DNA of 64,000 nucleotides. Origin: Leptodesmis sichuanensis A121. Its GTDB lineage: Bacteria; Cyanobacteriota; Cyanobacteriia; Leptolyngbyales; Leptolyngbyaceae. A model generated the notes under the pieces. It ran no database searches, was not told the origin of the DNA, and saw only the letters and a list, made by a program, of their open reading frames with translations. The translations under genes and the position numbers were made by a program. Below are positions 56,231 to 64,000 of this stretch, in pieces. Positions within the stretch are counted from its first letter, which is position 1. Every line of letters begins with the position of its first letter. Location: NCBI RefSeq assembly GCF_021379005.1, contig NZ_CP075171.1:558001-622000 (forward strand), in the 5' to 3' direction.

Positions 56231-56545
56231 CTACTCATTCGCTTTTGACAATGGAAGAGATTTTGCAATATCTGGAAGGCTGGTATAAATCACTTCTAGA
56301 TTCGTTACCCGTTCCTCCAGAGCCTCCACCATTTGAACCATTTCTTCCGATCGACGTTTCTCAGGAGCAAGCCAGACGGCGGCTGTTCCGGCTCCTGCTC
56401 CCAAAACTACCAACAGGGGCAACAGAGCGCCACTTTTGGTAATGGCTGTTAAGGGAATACAGATCCCAAACATACCTGTAGCACAGCCCCAAATAGCTGC
56501 CGTTGCCTGTACTTTGGGATTTTTTTCAGTAGCTGGGTTACTCAT
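56231..56545 (-). CDS. Small membrane protein with C-terminal coiled coil
   Basis: About 104 residues from ATG 56545 (MSNPATEKNPK). Two membrane segments (IWGCATGMFGICIPLTAIT and GALLPLLVVLGAGAGTAAVWLA), then a charged helical stretch EKRRSEEMVQMVEALEERVTNLEVIY. Conserved small proteins like this occur in cyanobacteria; function unknown. It lies between the Mn riboswitch unit and chlB on the opposite strand to chlB. Confidence 0.65.
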   Translation of the reverse strand: MSNPATEKNPKVQATAAIWGCATGMFGICIPLTAITKSGALLPLLVVLGAGAGTAAVWLAPEKRRSEEMVQMVEALEERVTNLEVIYTSLPDIAKSLPLSKANE

Positions 56546-56557
56546 GGACTTCTCCAC

Positions 56558-56860
56558 GTCATTATGCGAGTCTGTTCATTTCAACCTACCATTTCAACTC
56601 TGAAGGCGATTCCTTGCTGCATTGATCAAATCACCTTTCAACGAGGCTTCAGATATTAAGATTGTTTGCGCCTTAATTCCCGGTCACTTTCATCAAAAAG
56701 TGTCCTATATCAGTCCTTATCGGCACTACAGCCAAATTTATATTTTTTTAACCCATCTGAAATGCTGATTCCTGGGACGATCGCAGCCTCACCATCTTTG
56801 AGACAATCGATAAGCGCAACGCAGAACACTGAAGCAGAACACTATAAGAAGAGGCAGTTT
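56558..56860. other. chlB upstream region
   Basis: No RNA gene or operator was recognised. The chlB frame stays open upstream to 56666, but family members start at 56861, so this is taken as untranslated leader and promoter. Confidence 0.45.
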
Positions 56861-58387
56861 ATGAAATTGGCTTACTGGATGTATGCAGGCCCAGCCCATA
56901 TTGGAACTCTCCGTGTTGCCAGTTCGTTCAAAAATGTCCATGCCATCATGCACGCTCCCCTGGGTGACGATTACTTTAACGTCATGCGATCGATGCTGGA
57001 GCGGGAGCAGGATTTTACGCCCGTGACCACCAGTGTGGTCGATCGTCATGTGTTAGCCCGTGGTTCCCAGGAAAAAGTGGTGGATAACATTACCCGCAAA
57101 GATGGGGAAGAACACCCGGATTTGATTGTGCTGACTCCCACCTGCACCTCCAGTATTCTGCAAGAAGACCTGCAAAACTTCGTTGATCGCGCCCAGTTGG
57201 AATCAAAAGGGGACGTACTGCTGGCCGATGTGAATCACTACCGGGTGAATGAGTTGCAAGCCGCCGATCGTACCCTACAGCAGATCGTTCAGTTTTATAT
57301 CGAAAAGGCCCGCAAGAAAGGAGATCTCCCCACAGATAAAACTGAGCAGCCTTCCGTCAATATCATTGGTATTTCTACCCTGGGCTTCCATAACAATCAT
57401 GACTGCACCGAGTTGAAGCGGCTGATGACAGATCTGGGAATTGCTGTGAATGAAGTGATCCCGGAAGGAGCCTCGGTACACAATCTCAAGAACCTGCCCA
57501 AAGCCTGGTTCAATCTGGTGCCCTATCGAGAACTGGGCTTGATGACGGCGCGGTATCTGGAACAAGAATTTGGTATGCCCTCCGTAGACATTACGCCGAT
57601 GGGAGTGGTGGAAACGGCCCGCTGCATCCGTAAGATTCAGTCTATTCTGAACGCTCAGGGAGTCGATGTGGACTACGAGGAGTTTATTGAGACGCAAACG
57701 CTGCACGTCTCTCAGGCGGCCTGGTTTTCTCGATCGATTGACTGCCAGAACCTGACAGGCAAGAAAGCCGTCGTTTATGGTGATGCCACTCATGCGGCGG
57801 CGATTACCAAAATCCTGGCTCGCGAAATGGGAATTCGAGTCGTTTGGGCTGGCACCTTCTGTAAGTACGATGCCGAGTGGTTCCGGGAACAAGTAAGCGA
57901 GTACTGTGATGAGGTGATCATTAACGATGACCACGGGGCGATCGGGGATGCGATCGCCAAAGCGGAACCTGCTGCCATCTTTGGCACTCAAATGGAACGC
58001 CATGTGGGTAAGCGACTGGATATTCCCTGTGGTGTCATCTCTGCGCCGATTCACATCCAGAACTTCCCGGTTGGCTATCGGCCTTTCCTGGGCTACGAAG
58101 GCACGAATCAGATTGTCGATTTAATCTATAACTCCTTCACCCTGGGCATGGAAGATCATTTGCTGGAAATCTTTGGCGGTCACGACACTAAAGAGGTAAT
58201 CACCAAAGGGATTTCTGCCGATTCCGATATGACCTGGAGCAAAGATGGGTTAGCAGAACTCAACAAGATTCCTGGGTTTGTGCGTGGCAAGGTAAAACGC
58301 AATACCGAGAAATTTGCCCGCGATCGGGGCATCGAAGTGATCACTGCCGAAGTACTTTATGCCGCCAAAGAAGCGGTTGGCGCTTAG
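56861..58387 (+). CDS. chlB: Light-independent protochlorophyllide reductase subunit B
   Basis: 508 residues from ATG 56861 (AAGAAGAGG site), the exact family length. [58 protein letters not shown] (cluster cysteine), [17 protein letters not shown] and the C-terminal [17 protein letters not shown] are diagnostic. With ChlN it forms the catalytic part of the nitrogenase-like dark-operative enzyme that makes chlorophyllide without light; ChlL donates electrons. chlL and chlN are not in the window. Confidence 0.98.
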   Translation: MKLAYWMYAGPAHIGTLRVASSFKNVHAIMHAPLGDDYFNVMRSMLEREQDFTPVTTSVVDRHVLARGSQEKVVDNITRKDGEEHPDLIVLTPTCTSSILQEDLQNFVDRAQLESKGDVLLADVNHYRVNELQAADRTLQQIVQFYIEKARKKGDLPTDKTEQPSVNIIGISTLGFHNNHDCTELKRLMTDLGIAVNEVIPEGASVHNLKNLPKAWFNLVPYRELGLMTARYLEQEFGMPSVDITPMGVVETARCIRKIQSILNAQGVDVDYEEFIETQTLHVSQAAWFSRSIDCQNLTGKKAVVYGDATHAAAITKILAREMGIRVVWAGTFCKYDAEWFREQVSEYCDEVIINDDHGAIGDAIAKAEPAAIFGTQMERHVGKRLDIPCGVISAPIHIQNFPVGYRPFLGYEGTNQIVDLIYNSFTLGMEDHLLEIFGGHDTKEVITKGISADSDMTWSKDGLAELNKIPGFVRGKVKRNTEKFARDRGIEVITAEVLYAAKEAVGA

Positions 58388-58511
58388 GCAAGAACTGGGT
58401 AAGGGCGGCGGGTTTTGTTAGCAAATTGATACGTCATGTCAATTTGTGAGCTAAACCCGCCCGTACAATTTTCAGGGTTATTTAAATCCATAATCCCTTG
58501 GGAAGTTCGTC

Positions 58512-58973
58512 ATGCAAGTTCAGTTTCGCGAATTCGATCCATTCAATGTCTGGATCTGGTTGGAATTCACCACCGTTCCTTCAGAAATTGAGAAGCAATA
58601 CGTGGAGGAGATTTTTAGCTCCTGGTTCTTTCTCGGCAAACTGGGAGGGTTCAATGCCGAGAATCTTCAGGTTCAGGACGTTGGACTGGATATTAGCTAC
58701 ATGACCTATGACGAAGATATAGCCGAAGATAGCCTGTTAGCCCTAATGCACAACATGGGTGAAGTGGAATATGAGGGCACTTGGGCGCGGTGCTGGTTTG
58801 ATCTGGGCACCAGTGATGCGATCGCCCTCGATGTCCTGATCAACGCCCTGCGCCAGTTCAGCAAAGATTACGTCACGTTAGAGCAGGTGATTATTGGGGG
58901 CGAAAATGAAGATTGGAAAACCGGAGACAGCCGCAGTCGATCAGACGTTCTGTCTGACAATCAATACAACTAA
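58512..58973 (+). CDS. DUF3531 family protein
   Basis: 153 residues, MQVQFREFDPFNVWIWLEFTTVPSEIEKQYVEEIFSSWFFLGKLGGFNAENLQVQ, then GEVEYEGTWARCWFDLGTSDAIALDVLINALRQFSKDYVTLEQVIIGGENEDW. The family is conserved in cyanobacteria and chloroplasts; no known enzymatic motif. It lies 124 bp after chlB in the same direction, possibly as an independent unit. Confidence 0.88.
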   Translation: MQVQFREFDPFNVWIWLEFTTVPSEIEKQYVEEIFSSWFFLGKLGGFNAENLQVQDVGLDISYMTYDEDIAEDSLLALMHNMGEVEYEGTWARCWFDLGTSDAIALDVLINALRQFSKDYVTLEQVIIGGENEDWKTGDSRSRSDVLSDNQYN

Positions 58974-59093
58974 ACTAGGAGACCAGCCAGAACGGGGTTG
59001 AGAAGTGCTGAGAACCAGGTGTTGCCTGCTGAGCAAGAATAAATACCCAGTCTTCACTGCTCAGCATCCAGACGATTGATCTGGGCTGAAAGT

Positions 59094-59510
59094 TTAACTT
59101 CGAGAAATCGTTAGCGTATAGGCATGATGTCCATTCGCACGATCGCCAACGTAAATTGAGTAGGTTCCTTTGGGCCAACGTCCGGGAATTTCAACTTTAC
59201 CCTTGGAATATCGGTCTGCTGGAACGCAGAAATTTTGACCCGATGCAGTACGAATCAATAGTACTGGCTCACCCTGGCTTTGCAGTACAAAACGCAGGTC
59301 GGCATCTTCCGTCACATTAATCACATGGTTGGGAGCGGCAGCAATATGTCCGGCACAGCTATCGCTGCGCTCCCCTCCTGAAGTGCCACTCACCTGAATC
59401 GGTTGCGAGTTGGGTGACAGGGTAATTGTTTGGCTGAACGCGACCTGAGATGTACTTAGAGCGATCGCAATGCTGATAGGAACCATGAACCAACGTGTTA
59501 TAGCTTTCAT
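59094..59510 (-). CDS. Secreted protein of unknown function
   Basis: 138 residues from ATG 59510 (MKAITRWFMVPISIAIALSTSQVAFSQ); residues 1-26 form a signal peptide with cleavage after AFS or FSQ. The mature part has two cysteines (SDSCAGHIAAAPNHVINV and GQNFCVPADRYSKG) and strands LRFVLQSQGEPVLLIRTAS and KGTYSIYVGD, a small disulphide-stabilised beta domain of pre-peptidase type. The role is unknown; periplasmic location is expected. Confidence 0.75.
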   Translation of the reverse strand: MKAITRWFMVPISIAIALSTSQVAFSQTITLSPNSQPIQVSGTSGGERSDSCAGHIAAAPNHVINVTEDADLRFVLQSQGEPVLLIRTASGQNFCVPADRYSKGKVEIPGRWPKGTYSIYVGDRANGHHAYTLTISRS

Positions 59511-59914
59511 CTCACCCTTATCCACCACAGATTGAACTCTTTCTATCTTCAGTATCCCTAACGATCAAGTGGCCCTCCGGAGGGATGATCCTGTTCCTGA
59601 AGTGTCACCTGAAATGCCACGTTGAACAATGCCCCCAGTATGGCCATACAACCCTGGTTAAACCTTGTCCAAGTCTAGAACCGGAGTTTCTCCTATCAGA
59701 AAACAACTGTTCTCTAGCTGGACTTGGTTTAGATCAAATTTCTCAAAGAGAAATCTTTCCCCACAGCTTGCTGTGTCCTTGAGTTACACAATCCCGGATA
59801 AACGTTACATACCGAAACATACATAAGGGTAATGGTTAAACTTCATTGCAAACTCTGCTGCAAAAGGTTGAAGAAGAGAGCGAACATGATACTTTCATTT
59901 ACGTTGCATAGTTA
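59511..59914. other. Intergenic region with a 73-bp repeat copy
   Basis: Holds repeat copy E (59659-59731). The rest shows no RNA gene or coding sequence. A plus-strand frame at 59585-59782 runs through the repeat and is not believed. Confidence 0.5.
59659..59731. repeat. 73-bp dispersed inverted repeat (copy E)
   Basis: TAAACCTTGTCCAAGTCTAG to CTAGCTGGACTTGGTTTA, full unit, oriented oppositely to copy F at 60239. Confidence 0.9.
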
Positions 59915-60142
59915 ATGCAGAGTTGGGAAAGGAGAACACCCTTGAAATCGCGTTTATATCAAAGCTTTGAAACCTCTTGTCGAGAAGACTTTAGCGAATA
60001 TGTTGCCCATCTCCAGCTTCACATGACGTTACAGGCTCGAAATTTAGTCCCCACCATTACTCAGGCCGCCGATAGTCGAGAGCAGTTGCTACAACAAACC
60101 CAGGCCCAGTTCGAAAAATTGGTGTCCAGGCAGGTTAGTTAA
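59915..60142 (+). CDS. Small conserved cyanobacterial protein
   Basis: 75 residues from ATG 59915; a TTG at 59942 is the alternative start. LKSRLYQSFETSCREDFSEYVAHLQLHMTLQARNLVPTITQAADSREQLLQQTQAQFEKL is all-helical. Likely a small cyanobacterial helical protein of unknown role. A strong T-tract terminator follows at 60178, which supports a real transcription unit. It is bracketed by two repeat copies in opposite orientation (E and F). Confidence 0.65.
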   Translation: MQSWERRTPLKSRLYQSFETSCREDFSEYVAHLQLHMTLQARNLVPTITQAADSREQLLQQTQAQFEKLVSRQVS

Positions 60143-60177
60143 AGCCCTACTCGCTTTTTCTTGGTTATTTGGAAAGG

Positions 60178-60199
60178 GAGCCGGAAACGGCTCTTTTTT
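60178..60199 (+). terminator. Rho-independent terminator
   Basis: Stem GAGCCG/CGGCTC with GAAA tetraloop followed by six T; ends the 59915 gene. Confidence 0.85.
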
Positions 60200-60238
60200 G
60201 CATCCTTGAGCTTGTTCTGGAAGTCCTAGATGGGAAGC

Positions 60239-60311
60239 TAAACCAAGTCCAGCTAGAGAACAGTCGTTTTCTGATAGGAGAAACTCCGGTTCTGGACTTG
60301 GACAAGGTTTA
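60239..60311. repeat. 73-bp dispersed inverted repeat (copy F)
   Basis: TAAACCAAGTCCAGCTAGAG to TCTGGACTTGGACAAGGTTTA, full unit, complement orientation to copy E. Confidence 0.9.
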
Positions 60312-60457
60312 GAATTCTCTGTAAACAGTTGCGATCGCGTTCTGCAACTGGCCAAGAAACCAAAGTGATAGGATAAATCTACGCCATATCTCAACGCTAA
60401 GCCTTCTGAGGCAGGATGACGGAAACAACACTGAACCCTGCAAGTAGGAGGTAGAGC

Positions 60458-62869
60458 ATGGGCAACCAGGTGCGTGAGTGTACGCAGAGATCATGGCCAA
60501 GCTTACGCCTTGAACTGCTGGCAAGTCCTATGTCCAGTGACCCATCCTCTACCTTCAGTCGAATTTTACCTGCACCCGTATTTCAGCAGATTGCCCTGGC
60601 TCTAGAGAAGACTGCTCAATCTACTCATGGGCAGGTCTTCACATTTACAGAAGCCGACTTCTTCGATCGCAGCAATCCCAACCGGGCTGGCATCCAGTGC
60701 TTTTTTCTGGTTATTTCTCGTTCCTTCAGTGCGCTGCTAACGGGGGAATCCACTTCTCTGGAATCTGAGTCCTTGGCTGAATCAACTTCTACGCCGACTC
60801 AGGTAACGACCTATCGAACCCAGTTAATGTTTGCACCGGAAGCGATCGCGCCTTTTCTCACCAACTTGCAAACCCAAGTGGCCTCTGCGGAAGTAGTGAA
60901 TAAACTGCAGCAAGCTCATCAATGCTTGCGTCCCAACCAGGCAGACTGCCAAAGCCAGTTTACGCTGGAATTGGTGGATATTTTAACCGCTGGGTCAAAA
61001 TCAACCTCTCCGTTGGATTGTGTCCTGGCTAATCTTCCAGCCCAGGATCCAGCCCTCCTACCCGACCAGGAACAGGTTTTTACCCAGGTCGCTACCCAAA
61101 TTCGCCGTACTCAGGAGTTATCCCTGATTCTGGAAACCACACTCCAACAAGTGTGTGACTACTTAAAGGCCGATCGCCTGATTATTTATCAGTTTGAACC
61201 AGAAACTTCCGCCCCTCAAACTCCGCCCTCCACTGGACAAAATGGGAACCTGACTAATTTAGTGTGTGGCCGGATTACTTACGAGGCCAGGGCAAATTCA
61301 TCGATTCCGCGAGTGTTGCATTTGAGTGAAGGGACTCAGTGCTTTATTGGTGTCCCCGACTATCGAGAAAAGTATCGTCAGGGGGCAACTCAGGCGGTAG
61401 CAGACATTTATACCACCTATGTTCAGGCTCCCTGTCTGGTGGAGTTTTTAGAACGGGCACAGATCCGGGCCAAATTGGTGGTGCCAATTGTGGTACAGGA
61501 AGATTTGTGGGGCTTACTCATTGCCCATCAGTGTTCTGGGCCACGCCACTGGCAGGATAGCGAAACTCGTTTTATGCGCTGCATTGCTGAACTGATGGCG
61601 ATCGCCATCTACCAGACTCAGCTTTACAGCCATTTGCAACAGCAAGCCCAGACCCTGGAGCAACGCGTGATTGAGCGAACTCAGGCACTGCATGACACGC
61701 TGACCGCTGCCCAAACCGCCAGTCTAACAAAAACGGAATTTCTGGCAGCGATGAGCCATGAATTGAGAACCCCTTTGACGGCAATTATCGGTATGGCGAC
61801 TACACTGCTCCGGTTGCCCACCGATGCTCGGCGCGATCGCTTACTGTCGCCTGAAAAACAACAGGAGTATCTAAAGATCATTCGTAACAGTGGTGAGCAT
61901 TTGCTGGAACTGATTAACGACATTCTGGATCTGTCCCAACTGGAGGCTGGTCGCGCAATTCTGGATGTGAGAGAGTTCTCCCTGTTCCAGGTGGCCAGTG
62001 AAAGTTTACTTTCTTTGAAAGAAAAAGCGGAACAGAACCAGATTCACTTAGAACTAGATTTCAAACTAACGTCTCAATCCAGTGAAGAGAAAAAGCTGCA
62101 GGGCGATCGCTTTACAGCAGACCCCCGGCGAGTCAAGCAAATCCTGCTGAATCTGCTCACTAATGCCATCAAATTTACCCCTGAAGGAGGGCAAGTAACC
62201 TTACGGGTGTGGGTGGATCGAAACCAAGCGGTATTACAGGTTGAAGATACAGGAATTGGGATTCCCAGGAACAAATTTCCCCTCCTGTTTCAAAAGTTTC
62301 AACAACTGGATACCTCCTACCATCGGCAGTATGAGGGTACAGGGTTAGGACTGGCACTGACTAAACAACTGGTTGAGCTTCACGGCGGCCAGATAGAGGT
62401 TGAATCCACTGTTAACGTTGGTTCTACCTTTACCGTTTTGCTGCCCGCCCAACCGCTCACCTCTAGAAGAGGCGGCCCTAAACCCTCTGAGTTCCCAGAA
62501 TTTCAACGTGCTGAAAAACGGATTATTCTTATTGAAAAGTATGAGGCGATCGCTCATCTTTTGTGTGACCTGCTAACTGCTGCGGGCCACCAGGTGATCT
62601 GGATGATTGATAGCATGACGGCTCTGCAACAAATTGAAATTCTAAAGCCAGAGGTAGTCATTGTCAGTACTCAGATCCCTGGAATGGGTACCAGCGAAAT
62701 TCTGCAACGGCTGCGACAAGAGAATCTCCGCCACCCTTTCAGGATTCTCGTGATGACCACGGCGGATGATGCAGACATGGAGTGCCGTCAATGGCAAGCT
62801 GAAGGAGCCGATGATTGCATTTCTCTACCGATCGTGCATCCGGAGGAAGTGTTGGATAAGGTGTATTAA
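60458..62869 (+). CDS. Sensor histidine kinase with cyanobacteriochrome-like GAF and degenerate receiver
   Basis: 803 residues from ATG 60458 (GTAGGAGGTAG site). Order: an unassigned N-terminal domain (30-190), a phytochrome-type GAF (205-385), a coiled linker, HisKA with FLAAMSHELRTPL (H434), HATPase with LLNLLTNAIKFTPEGG, VEDTGIGIP and EGTGLGLAL, then a receiver-like domain (690-803). The GAF has VQAPCLVEFLERAQIRAKLVVPI, with Cys326 at the usual bilin-attachment position but Leu where His normally follows. The receiver lacks the acidic pocket (ILIEKYE in place of VDDE) and has VSTQIPGM where the phosphate-accepting Asp should be. A light- or redox-sensing role is inferred. Confidence 0.9.
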   Translation: MGNQVRECTQRSWPSLRLELLASPMSSDPSSTFSRILPAPVFQQIALALEKTAQSTHGQVFTFTEADFFDRSNPNRAGIQCFFLVISRSFSALLTGESTSLESESLAESTSTPTQVTTYRTQLMFAPEAIAPFLTNLQTQVASAEVVNKLQQAHQCLRPNQADCQSQFTLELVDILTAGSKSTSPLDCVLANLPAQDPALLPDQEQVFTQVATQIRRTQELSLILETTLQQVCDYLKADRLIIYQFEPETSAPQTPPSTGQNGNLTNLVCGRITYEARANSSIPRVLHLSEGTQCFIGVPDYREKYRQGATQAVADIYTTYVQAPCLVEFLERAQIRAKLVVPIVVQEDLWGLLIAHQCSGPRHWQDSETRFMRCIAELMAIAIYQTQLYSHLQQQAQTLEQRVIERTQALHDTLTAAQTASLTKTEFLAAMSHELRTPLTAIIGMATTLLRLPTDARRDRLLSPEKQQEYLKIIRNSGEHLLELINDILDLSQLEAGRAILDVREFSLFQVASESLLSLKEKAEQNQIHLELDFKLTSQSSEEKKLQGDRFTADPRRVKQILLNLLTNAIKFTPEGGQVTLRVWVDRNQAVLQVEDTGIGIPRNKFPLLFQKFQQLDTSYHRQYEGTGLGLALTKQLVELHGGQIEVESTVNVGSTFTVLLPAQPLTSRRGGPKPSEFPEFQRAEKRIILIEKYEAIAHLLCDLLTAAGHQVIWMIDSMTALQQIEILKPEVVIVSTQIPGMGTSEILQRLRQENLRHPFRILVMTTADDADMECRQWQAEGADDCISLPIVHPEEVLDKVY

Positions 62870-62920
62870 AAGAGTTTACCCATCCTGCACACTGCTTATA
62901 TGAAATCCGCTGACACGGTG

Positions 62921-63244
62921 TTAACTTTTAGCGTCTTCCCTAGATGCGACAACTTCTGCTTCTACAGGCGTTGTTTCAGCAGTGACCGTGGCTTCTGGTG
63001 CTGGAGAGAGGGCCGGTTGTTCGGGTTCTTCCAGTTTGGCCTCCATCGGTTCTTTCACCGTTTTCTCTAGCTGTTCTGCTTCCCGCTTAAATTCAGCTTC
63101 AAATTCCTTGGAGGCATCCTGAAATCCCCGAATAGCTTTACCCAGGCTGCGGCCAATTTCTGGTAATTTCTTAGGGCCAAAGATTAGCAGCGCCAGGATG
63201 AAAATCAGTGCCATCTCTGGCAATCCAATTCCAAATACATTCAT
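62921..63244 (-). CDS. tatA: Twin-arginine translocase subunit TatA/TatE
   Basis: 107 residues. MNVFGIGLPEMALIFILALLIFGPKKLPEIGRSLGKAIRGFQDASKEFEAE is the TatA membrane helix, FGPKKLPE hinge and amphipathic helix. A long acidic Pro/Glu tail follows. TatA oligomers form the pore for folded proteins across plasma and thylakoid membranes; tatC is not nearby. An Ala/Glu-rich tail of this length is common in cyanobacteria. Confidence 0.96.
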   Translation of the reverse strand: MNVFGIGLPEMALIFILALLIFGPKKLPEIGRSLGKAIRGFQDASKEFEAEFKREAEQLEKTVKEPMEAKLEEPEQPALSPAPEATVTAETTPVEAEVVASREDAKS

Positions 63245-63453
63245 GGCTGCCTCCTGCCCATAGGGAAATGCTCATTAGTTTCTGATTGTAAAACAGATTG
63301 GCAACCTTAGAGGCAGCCGCAACGGCAGGCAAAGGCTAAAGCCCTACTTCTGCCTGCAGGTATTCATGTTTCGTAATCTTAAGGTTTGAATGGCCTGGAT
63401 GTTTGCCGATACTTACGTTTCAATAAACCTGAAAAATATTCCCTTTCCTGGGA

Positions 63454-64000
63454 CTAGATGCCCAAACCAGCTTTAGCCTCCTCCGCAACGGGTTCCATTT
63501 CATCCTGCGCCAGTTGTTCCAGGGTTGCTTTGGCTGCTGGCGTACCCAGCCGACTGAGGGCTTGAGCGACCCGATGGCGAATTTGCCAATCTGGATTCGT
63601 TGCCTGGTGAATCAACAATTGCACGGCTCGTTCATCTCCCAACTCACCGAGAGAACCGATCGCGGCCATTTGCATCAACTCGTTAGGAGATTGCAATGCC
63701 TCTTCTAATAGCGAGAAACTGCGGCTATCTCCCAGTTCCCCCAGTGCCGCCAGGATACTGAACTGCACCAGCCATTCTGACGTGGAGTGATAAAGCTGTT
63801 CCAGATCCTCAAAGGCATCGGTCAGTTGCAAGGCTCCAATTGAATCTGCTGCTGCTGCCTGCACATCCGGTTCTGGATCATGGAGCGACTGCCGAAGAAT
63901 TTCGATCGTACGGCTCTGGTCGTGCTGTCCCAGGCTGGATAGCTGACTCACAGCGGCATATCGAATTCGCGGATTGGCATCGGTAACCGCGTGTTGAATC
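63454..64000 (-). CDS. HEAT-repeat protein, NblB-like (5' end outside window)
   Basis: The frame is open past 64000; a GTG at 63951 is internal (IRYAAVSQLSSLG is continuous across it). At least five PBS-lyase HEAT repeats are seen (LHDPEPDVQAAAADSIGALQL, FSILAALGELGD, MQMAAIGSLGELGDERAV, DWQIRHRVAQALSRLG). This is the NblB family, which assists phycobilisome breakdown or bilin removal and is related to the CpcE/F lyases. NblB is the closest in my judgement; other HEAT lyase relatives remain possible. Confidence 0.75.
   Translation of the reverse strand, partial: IQHAVTDANPRIRYAAVSQLSSLGQHDQSRTIEILRQSLHDPEPDVQAAAADSIGALQLTDAFEDLEQLYHSTSEWLVQFSILAALGELGDSRSFSLLEEALQSPNELMQMAAIGSLGELGDERAVQLLIHQATNPDWQIRHRVAQALSRLGTPAAKATLEQLAQDEMEPVAEEAKAGLGI

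Overview
The window is chromosomal DNA of a filamentous cyanobacterium. Evidence: a light-independent protochlorophyllide reductase subunit (chlB), geranylgeranyl reductase (chlP), the NDH-1 subunit ndhH, a CruP-type carotenoid enzyme, an NblB-like HEAT protein, many cyanobacterium-only conserved families (DUF6391, DUF4079, DUF3531), frequent GCGATCGC (HIP1) octamers, and hetR next to a small secreted RGSGR-containing protein (patX-like). HetR and PatX mark multicellular filamentous lineages; nothing here proves heterocyst formation, and a Leptolyngbya/Oscillatoria-type organism fits equally well.

The left 19 kb is an accessory, IS-damaged region. The queuosine genes queE and queC are hit twice: queC is cut after 31 codons by an ISKra4-family element, and an IS630 element (992-2148) sits against the 5' end of queE. 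That IS630 copy is itself broken by a 200-bp MITE with a 9-bp target duplication. Next come a 1452-residue nucleosidase-NACHT-HEAT protein that looks like a bacterial NLR-type defence sensor, a four-helix membrane protein, a ParDE/RelE-like toxin-antitoxin pair, the C-terminal stub of a STAND-WD40 protein, a second decayed IS630 element (10401-11694), a ChlI-like AAA stub, and a primase/DUF3987 gene with two in-frame stops that runs into the 3' half of a tRNA-Met(CAT), a likely attachment site. A Uma2 endonuclease gene, an intact IS1634-family element (17385-19131, ATATA duplication) and tRNA-Asp close this region.

From 19.6 to 64 kb the window is mostly ordinary core genome: a GNAT enzyme, cruP, a SirB1-family gene, larB, DUF6391, DUF4079, an alcohol dehydrogenase, a PTPA-CTERM pseudogene truncated at a second copy of the same MITE, a VapBC-type pair, chlP, xseAB, recA, an alpha/beta hydrolase, hetR-patX, ndhH, rsmH, a P-type ATPase, mtnA, a UbiH-like hydroxylase, a homocysteine-biosynthesis protein, a GbsR/MarR-regulated MacAB-type exporter, a cyanoexosortase B cluster, a TPR protein, a Mn-exporter-type GDT1 protein under a yybP-ykoY riboswitch, chlB, DUF3531, a sensor kinase with a bilin-type GAF and a degenerate receiver, tatA and an nblB-like gene.

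The intergenic DNA carries a 73-bp dispersed inverted-repeat family (seven copies seen, including one truncated and one divergent), two 20-bp-stem palindromes and heptameric short tandem repeats, one of which has been captured in frame inside the P-type ATPase. No CRISPR array, rRNA or complete prophage was seen.
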